The notes beneath the pieces were generated by a model that was given only the letters and a program-made list of their open reading frames with translations, did not search any database and had not been told where the DNA came from. A DNA stretch of 64,000 nucleotides. Origin: Bacillus infantis NRRL B-14911 (lineage in GTDB: Bacteria; Bacillota; Bacilli; Bacillales; Cytobacillaceae). The translations under genes were made by a program, and so were the position numbers. Shown in pieces: positions 8,546 to 17,173 of this stretch (the first letter of the stretch is position 1; each line of letters opens with the position of its first letter). The DNA lies in NCBI RefSeq assembly GCF_000473245.1, contig NC_022524.1, positions 830,501 to 894,500 of the forward strand, written 5' to 3'.

Positions 8546-9088
8546 ATGTCTGTAAAAAAGCGTTTCTTCATTGGAATAGCCATTGCGGCTGTTTTCTCCT
8601 TCATTTGGCTTCTGCCTGCACGGGGGAGCGAGGCACAAATTGCTAATGAGATTGCGAAAAAAACAAACGGAGCCAGCATAGACCATATCGATATGATTGA
8701 TAACCATCTATCCGTTGCTTTCCTGCACACTGCAGCAGGTGAGGAAAGGGAAATGTATTTAGAGAGGTCGTTATTTTCTTGGGAGGCCAAAAAAGAGTTT
8801 GCCTTTACACCGGAAGGAATACATGACCCGATTCACCTTGCCTTCTTCACTTCGCCATTTACAGGTGAAGAAGAATACAACGCTGTGATTCTCAGGGTAT
8901 TTGATAAAGAAATAGACCGTGTTGAAATAGTAAAGGGAGATCAAACTATTCACAGCTTCAAGCTTCTTACTAAAGCTGCGGATGAAAAGTTTGGACTATT
9001 CAGAACAGATAGCGATGAAATCTATGATGCTGAATATATTGCTTACAATGCAGAAGGAGAAGTGGTTTTTAAGAACAAGTTATCTTAA
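8546..9088 (+). CDS. exported or membrane-anchored protein of unknown function
   Basis: The 180-residue protein starts with a basic N terminus and one hydrophobic helix (about residues 6-23, ending LLPARGSEA), which could be a cleaved signal or an anchor. The remainder is soluble and acidic. I do not recognise the family. It follows the lipoprotein gene by 33 bp and probably belongs to the same transcript. Confidence 0.65.
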   Translation: MSVKKRFFIGIAIAAVFSFIWLLPARGSEAQIANEIAKKTNGASIDHIDMIDNHLSVAFLHTAAGEEREMYLERSLFSWEAKKEFAFTPEGIHDPIHLAFFTSPFTGEEEYNAVILRVFDKEIDRVEIVKGDQTIHSFKLLTKAADEKFGLFRTDSDEIYDAEYIAYNAEGEVVFKNKLS

Positions 9089-9133
9089 AGACCTGTCCCT
9101 TTGTCCTAAAAAGGAGGCTCGCATCGTTTTAGG

Positions 9134-9595
9134 ATGATTACTTTTGGAGAAAAAATTGAGAAAATAGAATATACCAGCAGACCGGCTGTCTACGGACTGT
9201 TTCTTCACCCGGAGAATGGGAAAGTCGCTGTCATACAGACCGGGGACGGAAAGTATTTTCTTCCCGGCGGAGGAATAGAGGCCAGGGAGACGCATGAAGA
9301 ATGCATGAAAAGAGAGGCTCTTGAAGAAATGGGGACCGAGATTGATCTCGGTCCTTTTCTGGGGCAGGCACAAAGATATTTTTACTCTACCAATGAATAC
9401 AAATACTATTTGAGCCAAGGGTATTTCTACTTATGTGAAATCGTCAGGCAAATAAGCCTGCCGCTGGAAGAGGACCATACGCTGATATGGCTGGATCCTT
9501 TGGAAGCTGAAGCAGGTCTGTTTCATGAGCACCAGGGATGGGCAGTGAAGGAAGCGTTGAAAATACATGGTTTAAGTAAGGGGGAAAGCAGATGA
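9134..9595 (+). CDS. Nudix hydrolase
   Basis: The 153-residue protein has a Nudix box at about residues 44-68 (PGGGIEARETHEECMKREAL then EEMG). It resembles the YtkD/8-oxo-dGTPase-like group in length, but the substrate is not deducible. The ribosome binding site is unusual: a good AAGGAGG lies 17 bases upstream of the ATG and only a weak TTTAGG is adjacent. Its stop overlaps the next start by 4 bp, so it is coupled to the NIPSNAP gene. Confidence 0.88.
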   Translation: MITFGEKIEKIEYTSRPAVYGLFLHPENGKVAVIQTGDGKYFLPGGGIEARETHEECMKREALEEMGTEIDLGPFLGQAQRYFYSTNEYKYYLSQGYFYLCEIVRQISLPLEEDHTLIWLDPLEAEAGLFHEHQGWAVKEALKIHGLSKGESR

Positions 9596-9951
9596 TTTAC
9601 CGCAGAAAAAGCTATAAAGTGGATGAAAGCATTGTAGAAGATTTCAATCTTCATTTTAATCAGACGCTGCTGCCGGCCCAGCTGAAATACGGGTCAAGGC
9701 TGGTCGGAAGATGGATGGGACAGCCGGCAGAAGGGGCAGTCGAAATCTTTGCAATATGGCAATATGACAGCCGTGAAGCATATGAAAACATTGAAAACAA
9801 TGTGAGAAATGATAAAGAGCACGTCCAGCGTGTGCAGGATTGGTTTGAGAAAATGGGCGGTAGGGAGAATCTGGGCAGGATATTTTTTAAGGTGGATGAG
9901 GACTTTTTGGAGACTACGGTACCTGAAGGAAATACGATTCTTTCATGCTAG
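9592..9951 (+). CDS. NIPSNAP family protein
   Basis: The 119-residue protein has the ferredoxin-like dimeric alpha/beta barrel pattern of NIPSNAP proteins: an early RRKSYKV strand, a central LVGRWMG strand and EIFAIWQYDSREAYE before the second helix. The family has no single known activity. It starts within the stop codon of the Nudix gene (ATGA overlap), so translation is coupled. Confidence 0.75.
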   Translation: MIYRRKSYKVDESIVEDFNLHFNQTLLPAQLKYGSRLVGRWMGQPAEGAVEIFAIWQYDSREAYENIENNVRNDKEHVQRVQDWFEKMGGRENLGRIFFKVDEDFLETTVPEGNTILSC

Positions 9952-9990
9952 TAATAAAGATCATTTCCAAGTTGCGAGGAGAAAAAGGCA

Positions 9991-10851
9991 GTGAAATCAA
10001 AAATAGAAAATGTTATCAGGGATTTACAGGACAAGAGGATTATTGATTTAAACGAACCAGATATCAACATGCTTAAAGGAACGACTGAAGGAATTGTGTA
10101 TACTTTAGCTGAAAATACTGTGCCGAAGTATGTGATAAAGTATGACCGGCCGCAGGAAATTGAATACGTGGAACGGTTTCTTCAGAGCTGCCGGAATGTC
10201 AGCCTCCTGCCAGAATGGCTCTATACAGATCCTCAAAAAGAGTTTATCGTCTACTCTTTTATAACGGGAACGACGCATTATAATCGCGGCTTGAAGGAAG
10301 ACTGGATGAGGACCCTGGTGAAGGAAGTATTAAATCATTACGAAGAATGCCATCCTGAAGAAGCATGGGGCAGGCTGGATCAGCCAAGAAAATCATGGCA
10401 TGAGTTTAATAAGATTAGTATAGGACTCGCATATAGAGATTTAGGGGATTTGCTGCCGGAGGAAGATTATTTTAAAGTAAAATCAATTGTCGAGCGGATA
10501 AGCAGGTCCGGGGAAGAAAAAAAGTACCTGCTTCACGGAGACACAGGAGTCCATAATTTTGTTTTTAATCACAGAGTTCTGACCGGAGTCATCGACCCTT
10601 CCCCGATTATAGGGCCGGTCATTTATGACTTTACCTATGCCTTCTGTTCATCTGCGGATGATTTAAATATAGAAACATTGCTTTCTTCATTCACGCTGCT
10701 GGAGCATGTCTCAATGGGAAAATCGCAGCTCATAGACGAAGTGGTGGTGCAATTATACACGCGCCTTGGCATTTGTGTCAGGGTTCATCCTCAGGATTTA
10801 GATGGATATCTTATAGCATGGGAATATTGGAAGTCCTTGGTTTCTTCCTGA
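9991..10851 (+). CDS. APH-family small-molecule phosphotransferase
   Basis: GTG start with GCGAGGAG upstream. The 286-residue protein shows the aminoglycoside/choline kinase fold: catalytic loop HGDTGVHNF near residue 182 (Asp base and Asn Mg ligand) and the DFG-equivalent VIDPSP near residue 200. The natural substrate is not known; chromosomal relatives are often wrongly called resistance enzymes. It is the first of four phosphotransferases of this fold in the window. Confidence 0.8.
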   Translation: MKSKIENVIRDLQDKRIIDLNEPDINMLKGTTEGIVYTLAENTVPKYVIKYDRPQEIEYVERFLQSCRNVSLLPEWLYTDPQKEFIVYSFITGTTHYNRGLKEDWMRTLVKEVLNHYEECHPEEAWGRLDQPRKSWHEFNKISIGLAYRDLGDLLPEEDYFKVKSIVERISRSGEEKKYLLHGDTGVHNFVFNHRVLTGVIDPSPIIGPVIYDFTYAFCSSADDLNIETLLSSFTLLEHVSMGKSQLIDEVVVQLYTRLGICVRVHPQDLDGYLIAWEYWKSLVSS

Positions 10852-10936
10852 TTTATAGGAATACAAGATATAGAGAAAGGTTTCATGGTCCAAAGCAGCT
10901 CAAAGAACCAATAGGTACAAAAAAGGGGGAAGCAAG

Positions 10937-11321
10937 TTGTTTCGGACTAATCTGTCTCTTAATTGGTTTGACGCTTTTCACAATTACGGGGTGCACGAAT
11001 CAAGGAGAAAGCACTTCAGTTTCCGTTGACTCCATTGATGCAGAAGAAGTTTTAAGGCTGGATCCGGATGCTGATATTTTTCAGTATGATGATGTCATCT
11101 ACCAAACCAATATAGATTGGGTTGAGAAATTGTCATTGAAAAAGGACGCTCAAATTGGTGAAATACAATCCAGAAATGAGAACGATACAGATTTTGAAGA
11201 TGCTATGTCGAATAAGCTTCCTGTCGGTGCAAAGATATTCTCTGCTAAGGAGAGAGAAGATATTTTACTAGTGGAGTCTGAGGGGAAGGTTTTGAAGTAT
11301 CTGGCTATTGTTGAGGGATAA
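10937..11321 (+). pseudogene. lipoprotein gene with a frameshift inside the signal peptide
   Basis: A perfect start region exists at TTG 10937 (AAAAGGGGGA six bases upstream) reading LFRTNLS, but that frame then leaves the lipoprotein frame. The frame one base over continues LIGLTLFTITGCTNQ with a normal lipobox (ITGC) and a roughly 95-residue acidic domain ending at 11321. No start codon with a ribosome binding site serves that second frame. The simplest reading is a one-base indel near 10955-10960, either a real inactivation or a sequencing error. The mature domain resembles a common small Bacillus lipoprotein of unknown function. Confidence 0.65.
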
Positions 11322-11426
11322 TGGAAGAGTAATGACGTACACTGAAGTCAATTTAGAATAGGTCCAACCGGGCTTTTTTTTTGTCCGATCTGATTCCGAA
11401 AAGCAGAAAGCAGGTGAAGGTGAACT

Positions 11427-11696
11427 ATGGCTGAATTAACCAGGCTGTCACTTTTATGCGTAGCCATCAATCTAATCTCAAATATACTGTTTTTTCTTAT
11501 AGGAAACTGGGGCGGATTCTTTACTATGCTGTTAACTTTAAGCAATCTGGTATTGCCAATGTTTCTGTCATTTACAGGCGTTCTTTTAGGAATCGGGGCG
11601 TTAGTGTTAAAAGAACCGATCATAAAATCTTTGCTGGCCATAGCAGCAAATATAGGTTACGTGTTGATCTTCTTTTCTGTTATAAAAAACTTTTAA
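11427..11696 (+). CDS. small hydrophobic membrane protein
   Basis: The 89-residue protein is almost entirely hydrophobic with about three membrane helices (residues 7-25, 29-55 and 65-87). AGGTGAAGG precedes the ATG. The family is not recognised. It is followed 19 bp later by a hypothetical gene on the same strand. Confidence 0.65.
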   Translation: MAELTRLSLLCVAINLISNILFFLIGNWGGFFTMLLTLSNLVLPMFLSFTGVLLGIGALVLKEPIIKSLLAIAANIGYVLIFFSVIKNF

Positions 11697-11715
11697 TAGA
11701 ATAAAGGATGAAGAA

Positions 11716-12183
11716 ATGAAATATTTTGTTGATGACGACCATTGGGATGTACAGGGATATAGTAAAGAATTACAGAAGCTGTTGCCCAGGTTTAATAAAG
11801 AAACAGCCAATTTCCTGAAAAACCACTCTTTCCATGATGGAAAGGTTGTTTCGCTTACGGTTTTGAATAAAGAGAATGGAATAACAAAGGATCCAACCAC
11901 AATCCTGATGGTCATTAAGCAGTATGATGAGACAGCAGGCACCTATGAAATTCAGTGGCAGAATGTCCGCAAGTTTTTCATGGACTATGATATCACGCGA
12001 AATGTTTATGGCAACAATCCAAAAGAGATTGCATTTGGCGGCAGAAATGGCCTCGATGATTGGGGATATGATGAAATCACTCCGCTGAGCAAAAAGAAGC
12101 TGAAGCATGAGATTTTTCTATTTTCACAGACGAAAATAATCATCCATTGCTCCAATATAAAAATTAGAAAAGTGAAAGCATAG
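11716..12183 (+). CDS. hypothetical cytoplasmic protein
   Basis: The 155-residue protein has no signal or membrane segment. It begins YFVDDDHWDVQGY and contains FHDGKVVSLTV and a tryptophan-rich core (EIQWQNVRKFFMDYD). I do not recognise a named family; the layout recalls small immunity-like proteins of Bacillus, but that is only an impression. AAAGGATGAAG precedes the ATG, and the gene lies between a small membrane protein and another hypothetical gene. Confidence 0.65.
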   Translation: MKYFVDDDHWDVQGYSKELQKLLPRFNKETANFLKNHSFHDGKVVSLTVLNKENGITKDPTTILMVIKQYDETAGTYEIQWQNVRKFFMDYDITRNVYGNNPKEIAFGGRNGLDDWGYDEITPLSKKKLKHEIFLFSQTKIIIHCSNIKIRKVKA

Positions 12184-12216
12184 GGAAACACCAAATATAC
12201 ACTTGGTCAGGAGGAA

Positions 12217-12571
12217 ATGATGATATCACTTGCCAGAATCTTAAAATTGCGGGATCTGGAGATTTTCCAAGTAATAAGGAACGTAAGAGTTTTAGCGTAT
12301 AGCATCATTGAGGATACTCGGAATCCTTTTACAGAAGAAGACAAAAAAATGGATCCTTTATGCTTTATGGATGAAGAGGATATTAGTGAGATTTTAAATG
12401 TTTTCAGGGTTGCTTTGATTAGCGATAAAAAATTAAGCAAAGCTGATTCGATCACATTAAGCATTCTTTTCGGAGTTTGTGAACAACACCCATTTGACGA
12501 ATTTCATCATTCAGGAATATGTTCAAAAGGACTTGTATGAAGAGGAAGAGGTGCTTTCTAACACGGAGTAA
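12217..12571 (+). pseudogene. hypothetical gene with probable C-terminal frameshift
   Basis: AGGAGG precedes the doubled ATG at 12217/12220. The unshifted frame stops at 12540 after 107 residues and ends in an implausible tail after PFDEF (HHSGICSKGLV). Skipping one base after the Phe codon near 12504 yields IIQEYVQKDLYEEEEVLSNTE, a sensible acidic helix ending in TAA at 12569-12571. I read this as a one-base insertion, real or technical, in a gene of about 118 codons. Family unknown; helical and cytoplasmic. Confidence 0.6.
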
Positions 12572-12584
12572 TTTTCATTATACA

Positions 12585-12617
12585 GAAAAAAACAGGCCCT
12601 ATTTATATAGGGCCTGT
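12585..12617 (-). terminator. terminator of the cold-shock gene
   Basis: ACAGGCCCT and AGGGCCTGT form a 9-bp perfect stem; on the minus strand it is followed by TTTTTTTCTG. It lies 17 bp past the cold-shock stop codon. Confidence 0.9.
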
Positions 12618-12633
12618 CTGTATTATGCGAAGA

Positions 12634-12834
12634 TTAAGCTTTTTGAACGTTAGCTGCTTGAGGTCCGCGAGCACCTTGCTCAACGTCAAATGTTACTTTT
12701 TGACCTTCGTCTAAAGATTTGAATCCTTCGCTTTGAATAGCAGAGAAGTGTACGAATACATCGTCTCCACCTTCGCGTTCGATGAAGCCGAAACCTTTTT
12801 CTGCATTAAACCATTTAACTGTACCTTGTTCCAT
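12634..12834 (-). CDS. cold-shock protein, CspD-like
   Basis: The 66-residue protein is a complete single cold-shock domain with RNP1 (KGFGFIE) and RNP2 (VFVHFSAI), which bind single-stranded RNA or DNA and act as RNA chaperones. The sequence [19 protein letters not shown] is close to the B. subtilis CspB/CspD group. A strong AGGAGGC ribosome binding site lies eight bases before the ATG, and a long AT-rich leader precedes it, as is usual for cold-induced csp genes. It is monocistronic with its own terminator. Confidence 0.95.
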   Translation of the reverse strand: MEQGTVKWFNAEKGFGFIEREGGDDVFVHFSAIQSEGFKSLDEGQKVTFDVEQGARGPQAANVQKA

Positions 12835-13003
12835 TTTTGTTGCCTCCTAGTGCTGCCGCACAATGTATTACTATCCCTGCTCAAAGTATTTATATAGACG
12901 AAAAGTCATTAATTAACTTATACCGAACAAAAATAATTCTTTTTCATCATAACAGCAATCGGAAAAAATTGCAAATTATATTCTTGTTTTATTATGGCAA
13001 TAT

Positions 13004-13198
13004 TTGTTAGGTGGGATGAGTTGCTTAACCGGGTGCCAAATTTTCAATCATTTCTATAATGAAAGCTATATTCCCACAAAGGAGCAGGCAGAAAGTTTTA
13101 TCCGATATCGAGCTGGGTATAATTTTTTTACGCCGCTATACATAGGTTCAGCTATCTTCCTGGCAGATGAGAAAGTGAAAGTTTTTTTGAAAAAATGA
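13004..13198 (+). CDS. possible small protein, weakly supported
   Basis: A 64-codon frame begins with TTG and has an internal ATG at 13016, but neither has a convincing ribosome binding site. The product (with IFNHFYNESYIPTKEQAESF) looks protein-like rather than random, with a hydrophobic stretch near the end (FTPLYIGSAIFLA). It could be a remnant of a larger gene. Family unknown. Confidence 0.3.
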   Translation: MLGGMSCLTGCQIFNHFYNESYIPTKEQAESFIRYRAGYNFFTPLYIGSAIFLADEKVKVFLKK

Positions 13199-13204
13199 GA
13201 TAAC

Positions 13205-13232
13205 CATGACACTTATCATGTATGGTATATGA
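13205..13232. promoter_or_regulatory. overlapping inverted repeats upstream of des
   Basis: CATGA CACTTA TCATG is a perfect palindrome at 13205-13220, and its right arm overlaps a second one (TCAT...ATGA, 13216-13232). In B. subtilis, des is activated by DesR binding an inverted repeat upstream of the promoter under membrane-rigidifying cold. I infer that this is the DesR-type site; no desK/desR genes are in the window. Confidence 0.45.
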
Positions 13233-13308
13233 CAGCTGGGACTACCGCAAAGATAAAACGTTTTCTATACTTAAATTAACTAATTGAGTGAAGGAGAAAC
13301 TTTTAAAA

Positions 13309-14337
13309 ATGAACGAACAAAACCCAAGGGCTTTAAGAAAAATGGTTACTCCTTATGAAAAGTCCGATTTACAAAAAAGTATCTGGCAGATTATTAACAC
13401 ATTGGTGCCATTCTTCCTGTTGTGGTACCTGGCTTATAAGAGCATACCGGTCTCTTATTTCCTTACATTAGCGATTTCTGTGGCTGCAGCAGGCTTTCTA
13501 GTGAGAATCTTCATTATCTTTCATGACTGCTGCCACTATTCTTTTTTCAAGAACAGGAAGGCGAATCGGATCCTTGGCACGATAACGGGGATTCTGACGC
13601 TGCATCCTTTCGACCAGTGGGCGCATGACCATTCTGTCCATCATGCCACCAGCAGCAATCTGGACAAGCGCGGTACAGGCGATATTTGGGTACTGACTGT
13701 TGAGGAATATTTGGAAGCTTCAACTAAAACCAAAATCTTATACCGTTTGTACAGAAATCCGTTTGTTATGTTCATCCTCGGCCCGATTTACGTTTTTGGC
13801 ATTACAAATCGTTTCAACCGCAAAGGGGCAAAGCCCAAAGAACGGATGAATACGTATATTACGAACCTGGGAATCGCGGCTGTGGCGGGACTTGTATGCT
13901 GGGCTATCGGCTGGCAGAACTGCCTGCTCGTTCAGGTGCCGACTTTCATGATTTCGGGTACTCTCGGAGTATGGCTGTTTTATATTCAGCACACGTTTGA
14001 GGATTCTTATTTCGAAGAAAATGAGCATTGGGAATATGTAAAAGCAGCTGTTGAAGGAAGCTCATTTTACAAGCTTCCAAAAGTCATGCAGTGGCTGACA
14101 GGCAATATTGGTTTCCATCATGTGCACCACCTGAGCCCAAGAGTCCCGAACTATAAGCTTGAAGAAGTGCATAAAAACACGGAACCCTTGCAAAACGTTC
14201 CGACCATTACACTGGCAACCAGCCTTCAGTCCTTAAAGTTCCGTCTTTGGGATGAAGATGGGAGAAAATTTGTTGGGTTCAGCCATCTGGGGAAGGCTGC
14301 TAAAGCCCAGGAATCAGCACGGCTGGGATCTGATTAA
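13309..14337 (+). CDS. des: acyl-lipid fatty acid desaturase Des
   Basis: Start is ATG 13309, with AAGGAG 12 bases upstream. The 342-residue membrane enzyme carries the three histidine boxes of acyl-lipid desaturases: HDCCH near residue 80, HSVHH near 115 and HVHH near 270, which hold the di-iron centre. Long stretches match B. subtilis Des (for example ATSSNLDKRGTGDIW and QHTFEDSYFE), the delta-5 desaturase that restores membrane fluidity on cold shock. It uses ferredoxin or flavodoxin as electron donor. It lies next to a cold-shock protein gene, although on the opposite strand. Confidence 0.95.
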   Translation: MNEQNPRALRKMVTPYEKSDLQKSIWQIINTLVPFFLLWYLAYKSIPVSYFLTLAISVAAAGFLVRIFIIFHDCCHYSFFKNRKANRILGTITGILTLHPFDQWAHDHSVHHATSSNLDKRGTGDIWVLTVEEYLEASTKTKILYRLYRNPFVMFILGPIYVFGITNRFNRKGAKPKERMNTYITNLGIAAVAGLVCWAIGWQNCLLVQVPTFMISGTLGVWLFYIQHTFEDSYFEENEHWEYVKAAVEGSSFYKLPKVMQWLTGNIGFHHVHHLSPRVPNYKLEEVHKNTEPLQNVPTITLATSLQSLKFRLWDEDGRKFVGFSHLGKAAKAQESARLGSD

Positions 14338-14374
14338 TTGATCGGGATATCATGATAAGAGGTTTGTACCTTGC

Positions 14375-14425
14375 CAAAAAAGTGCTGACATGCGCAAATG
14401 ATTTGTGCAGTCAGCACTTTTTTTG
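14375..14425 (+). terminator. strong bidirectional terminator after des
   Basis: A stem of about 22 bp: AAAAAAGTGCTGAC pairs with GTCAGCACTTTTTT, and TGCGCAAAT pairs with ATTTGTGCA in the inner part. T runs flank both sides, so it can work in either direction. Confidence 0.95.
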
Positions 14426-14579
14426 TTGGATAAAATGTACTTTTTGCATTCTGGTGCACCACCGAAAGATCGGGTAAATGAGATATGTATAGAACTGCAA
14501 TTATATGGTGAATTTATTGGTAAAAAAGCAGTCAATCTATTAAAATAAACAGGCGTAAGAATAGCGGGGAGTGAACTTT

Positions 14580-15608
14580 ATGGCGTTGGCAAGGGAAAAA
14601 GTAACGGTAGAGGTAAACAGTAATGAGTTTGTGTGGGATCCCCAAAACGGGCTCTTTACCTTTGATGGTGCACCAGCGCTTTTATTTTGGGATTCAGCAA
14701 TAGAATTATTTTTGAAAACCATTGAAGAAGTTTCTGGTGAAGATGTATCTAAAACTGTTTATGAAGCTACGGGATATCGGATGGGCCACCTGGTAACTTC
14801 TTATTATACCGGCCGAAGGGACCTCGAACAGCTCCTTGAAGAATATAGTGATATATACAGAAATGCCGGCTGGGGCAACGTCAAAATTGTTCAATATAAT
14901 TTTGAAGAAAAGAGAGCAACCGTTCAGCTGACCAACAGCTGGGAGCACAGGATTTTTAATCATACAGACAAGGAAAAGGCTGGCGTATTATTGCCGAGCC
15001 ACTGGGCAGGAGTCTTTACAGGCCTATTTGAACAAAAAGTCTGGTACAAAATCAACAAAAGCCAGCTGGATGGAAACGAATATGACGAAATTGAAATCTT
15101 TCCTTCTGATGTTTCACCTACAGAAAATATCTTCGAACTAGCAAGACAAAAAGAGACAGAACATATCCTGGAGCTGGAGCAAAAAGTAAAAGAGAGAACC
15201 GAAGAACTTTCCACCCTTGTGAATGAATTATCCACCCCGATTATTCCGGTATTGAAAGGAATTGTTGTCGTCCCGCTTATTGGCAATTTCAACGATGAAC
15301 GACTATCCAATTTTATCGAACGTTCACTGCTTGAATTTTCCAGGCTGAAAGCCAATTACCTGTTAATTGATCTGACAGGTGTGAAAGGGCTGGACAGCTA
15401 CACGATAGAAGGCATCCAAAAGCTGATTCTTTCTATCCGCTTGATAGGCGGGGAATGCTTTATTGTCGGTATTTCAGCGGACCAGGCCATACAAATATCA
15501 CATTCAAACATTCTATTCAGCAAAGTACAAACCTTCTCTACATTACAGCATGGAGTAGAATATGCCATTGGGCAAAACGGTTTTGAGATTAAAGAAAAGA
15601 AGGCGTGA
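14580..15608 (+). CDS. RsbR-like STAS protein with N-terminal V4R/XylR-N-type sensor domain
   Basis: Start ATG 14580 has GGGGAGTG upstream; GTG 14571 is an alternative. The 342-residue protein has a V4R/XylR-N-like ligand domain in residues 30-185 (AGWGNVKIVQY near residue 100, then HWAGVFTGLF), a short coiled coil at about 190-220, and a C-terminal STAS domain (VVPLIGNFNDERL through LLIDLTGVKGLDSYT). This matches RsbR-type stressosome paralogs, which gate RsbT and the general stress response. No rsbS/rsbT neighbours are present, so it would be an orphan input protein. The role is inference; the ligand is unknown. Confidence 0.75.
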   Translation: MALAREKVTVEVNSNEFVWDPQNGLFTFDGAPALLFWDSAIELFLKTIEEVSGEDVSKTVYEATGYRMGHLVTSYYTGRRDLEQLLEEYSDIYRNAGWGNVKIVQYNFEEKRATVQLTNSWEHRIFNHTDKEKAGVLLPSHWAGVFTGLFEQKVWYKINKSQLDGNEYDEIEIFPSDVSPTENIFELARQKETEHILELEQKVKERTEELSTLVNELSTPIIPVLKGIVVVPLIGNFNDERLSNFIERSLLEFSRLKANYLLIDLTGVKGLDSYTIEGIQKLILSIRLIGGECFIVGISADQAIQISHSNILFSKVQTFSTLQHGVEYAIGQNGFEIKEKKA

Positions 15609-15622
15609 AGTGCCTTCTTTTT
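15597..15622 (+). terminator. terminator after the STAS gene
   Basis: AGAAGGC and GCCTTCT form a stem that overlaps the stop codon of the STAS gene and is followed by a T run. Confidence 0.75.
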
Positions 15623-15804
15623 GTGTTTTTTCGACCTGGTTCCGCCTTCTGACTGCTGCAGATCTATCCACTTAAAAGAGCGCCCCGAAAATACCTGGCT
15701 GTAATCATAAGAAATCTTTATGAAGAGTCATCATATACTTGTAATTCCTTTATGGAATGAACTCAGTTAGCATAGAAATATAGATTCTATAGGGAGGGAA
15801 AGGA

Positions 15805-16269
15805 ATGGAGGCCAAAATAAGCATTAGAACCGCAGCTCAGGAAGACTTGGACAGCATTGTGCTCATGCTTGCGGATGATGTTCTCGGGAGTACCCGCGAA
15901 AGGTATGAGCATCCGCTTCCCGACAGCTACAAAAAAGCATTCCAAGCTATTTCATCTGATCCTAATAATGAGCTGATCGTTGCATGCAGGGGAACTGAAG
16001 TCGTTGGGGTTCAGCAAATAACCTTTACACCCTATCTCACACATCAAGGCGGATGGAGGGCTGCGATTGAAGGGGTAAGAACAGCGGCTTCAGTAAGAGG
16101 TATGGGAATAGGGTCTGAACTGATTACATGGGCCATTCAGCGTGCAGAAGAACGCGGCTGCCATCTGGTGCAGCTGACAACTGATAAAAAAAGGCCGGAT
16201 GCGCTGAGATTTTATGAGCGTTTAGGGTTTAAGGCAACACATGAAGGGTTGAAGCTGAAGCTTATATAA
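15805..16269 (+). CDS. GNAT family N-acetyltransferase
   Basis: The 154-residue protein shows the GNAT acetyl-CoA binding motif A: VRGMGIGSELITWAIQRAEE at about residues 96-115, matching R/QxxGxG/A, and the C-terminal ALRFYERLGF motif B. It transfers an acetyl group from acetyl-CoA to an amine; the substrate is unknown. AGGGAGGGAAAGG precedes the ATG. It is monocistronic and convergent with the next gene across a shared terminator. Confidence 0.9.
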   Translation: MEAKISIRTAAQEDLDSIVLMLADDVLGSTRERYEHPLPDSYKKAFQAISSDPNNELIVACRGTEVVGVQQITFTPYLTHQGGWRAAIEGVRTAASVRGMGIGSELITWAIQRAEERGCHLVQLTTDKKRPDALRFYERLGFKATHEGLKLKLI

Positions 16270-16288
16270 AACAAGGCCCTCAGGCTTT

Positions 16289-16322
16289 TAAAAACAGCGG
16301 CCAATCCGGCAGCTGTTTTATT
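16289..16322. terminator. bidirectional terminator between convergent genes
   Basis: AAAACAGC and GCTGTTTT pair around a second small GGCC...GGC pairing, with A and T runs on the two sides. It serves the GNAT gene on the plus strand and the DUF6241 gene on the minus strand. Confidence 0.8.
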
Positions 16323-16861
16323 TATGGATTTCTAAAGTTATTCTCAATAAATTTCTCCTCATCAGCTGGCTTCAGAACCCTGTATGCCTTGCCAATCTGG
16401 CCGCCATCCATTTCCCAAAAATAATTATGATCCTCTATGATGCCAGTAAAGTCTTCGTTTCTCCACTTCGCTGCTATTTCCAGCAGCGTTTCTTTTTTTT
16501 CAAAATCACTCGATTGCAGGATGCTAAAGATTTTTTCAACATTTTCTTTGCTCATCTCGACAGCACCGGTCTTTTTCTCGGCCATGACTTTCTGATGTGT
16601 CATAAAGTGCATGGTATCCATGACTTCTTTTTCAGCAGAGCTTTGGTCTACCGGGAATGTTGTAGTTGCCCCTTCCACTTTGGCAACCTGTTCAGGTGCT
16701 GCATCTGGATCCCAGGCTTCTTCAGAGGGACCGGACTCTGGCTGAGTTTGTTCTATGCTTTCATTCTGATCTGTGTTATTGGTTGTTTTCATGAAATTGA
16801 CTGTGATAAAGAGAACCAGGAGCAAGGCGATGGCTGCCAATATGAAGATTATTTTTTTCAT
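16322..16861 (-). CDS. membrane-anchored DUF6241-like protein
   Basis: The 179-residue protein has an N-terminal membrane anchor (about residues 3-22), an acidic Gln/Glu/Pro-rich linker, and a C-terminal domain with MHFMTHQKVMAEKKTG, which I associate with DUF6241 proteins of Bacillaceae. Function is unknown. It is predicted to face the outside of the cell. AGGAGAAG precedes the ATG. Confidence 0.65.
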   Translation of the reverse strand: MKKIIFILAAIALLLVLFITVNFMKTTNNTDQNESIEQTQPESGPSEEAWDPDAAPEQVAKVEGATTTFPVDQSSAEKEVMDTMHFMTHQKVMAEKKTGAVEMSKENVEKIFSILQSSDFEKKETLLEIAAKWRNEDFTGIIEDHNYFWEMDGGQIGKAYRVLKPADEEKFIENNFRNP

Positions 16862-17173
16862 GGATGGCTCTTCTCCTTTTCTCCATTATACCACTCGGGT
16901 TTCACTGGAATGCTAATATTTGGTATTATAAAAATTGAGAGATGCATAGAAAGGGGAATCTATATTGCACATGTGGAATATCTTGAATTGATTTGTAGAA
17001 TTGGATAGAGGCAGTGGGCGGTCCTTGTTGGGGGATACGTTTATTTGCTGATCTTAATTCATTCAAGGGATACATGATGCGGCCATATAAATTTCCATTG
17101 CCAGGCAGATATTGCGGGTGAAGTTGCATCTCTATTGGCATAATCATAGCGTCCCTGACCAGGAGGAATCTTC
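16862..17173. other. intergenic region, nothing assigned
   Basis: About 310 bp between divergent genes. It should contain the promoters of the DUF6241 gene (minus) and the phosphotransferase gene (plus). I see no supported gene or clear operator; the CCAGGAGGAATC just before 17174 is the ribosome binding site of the next gene. Confidence 0.5.
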
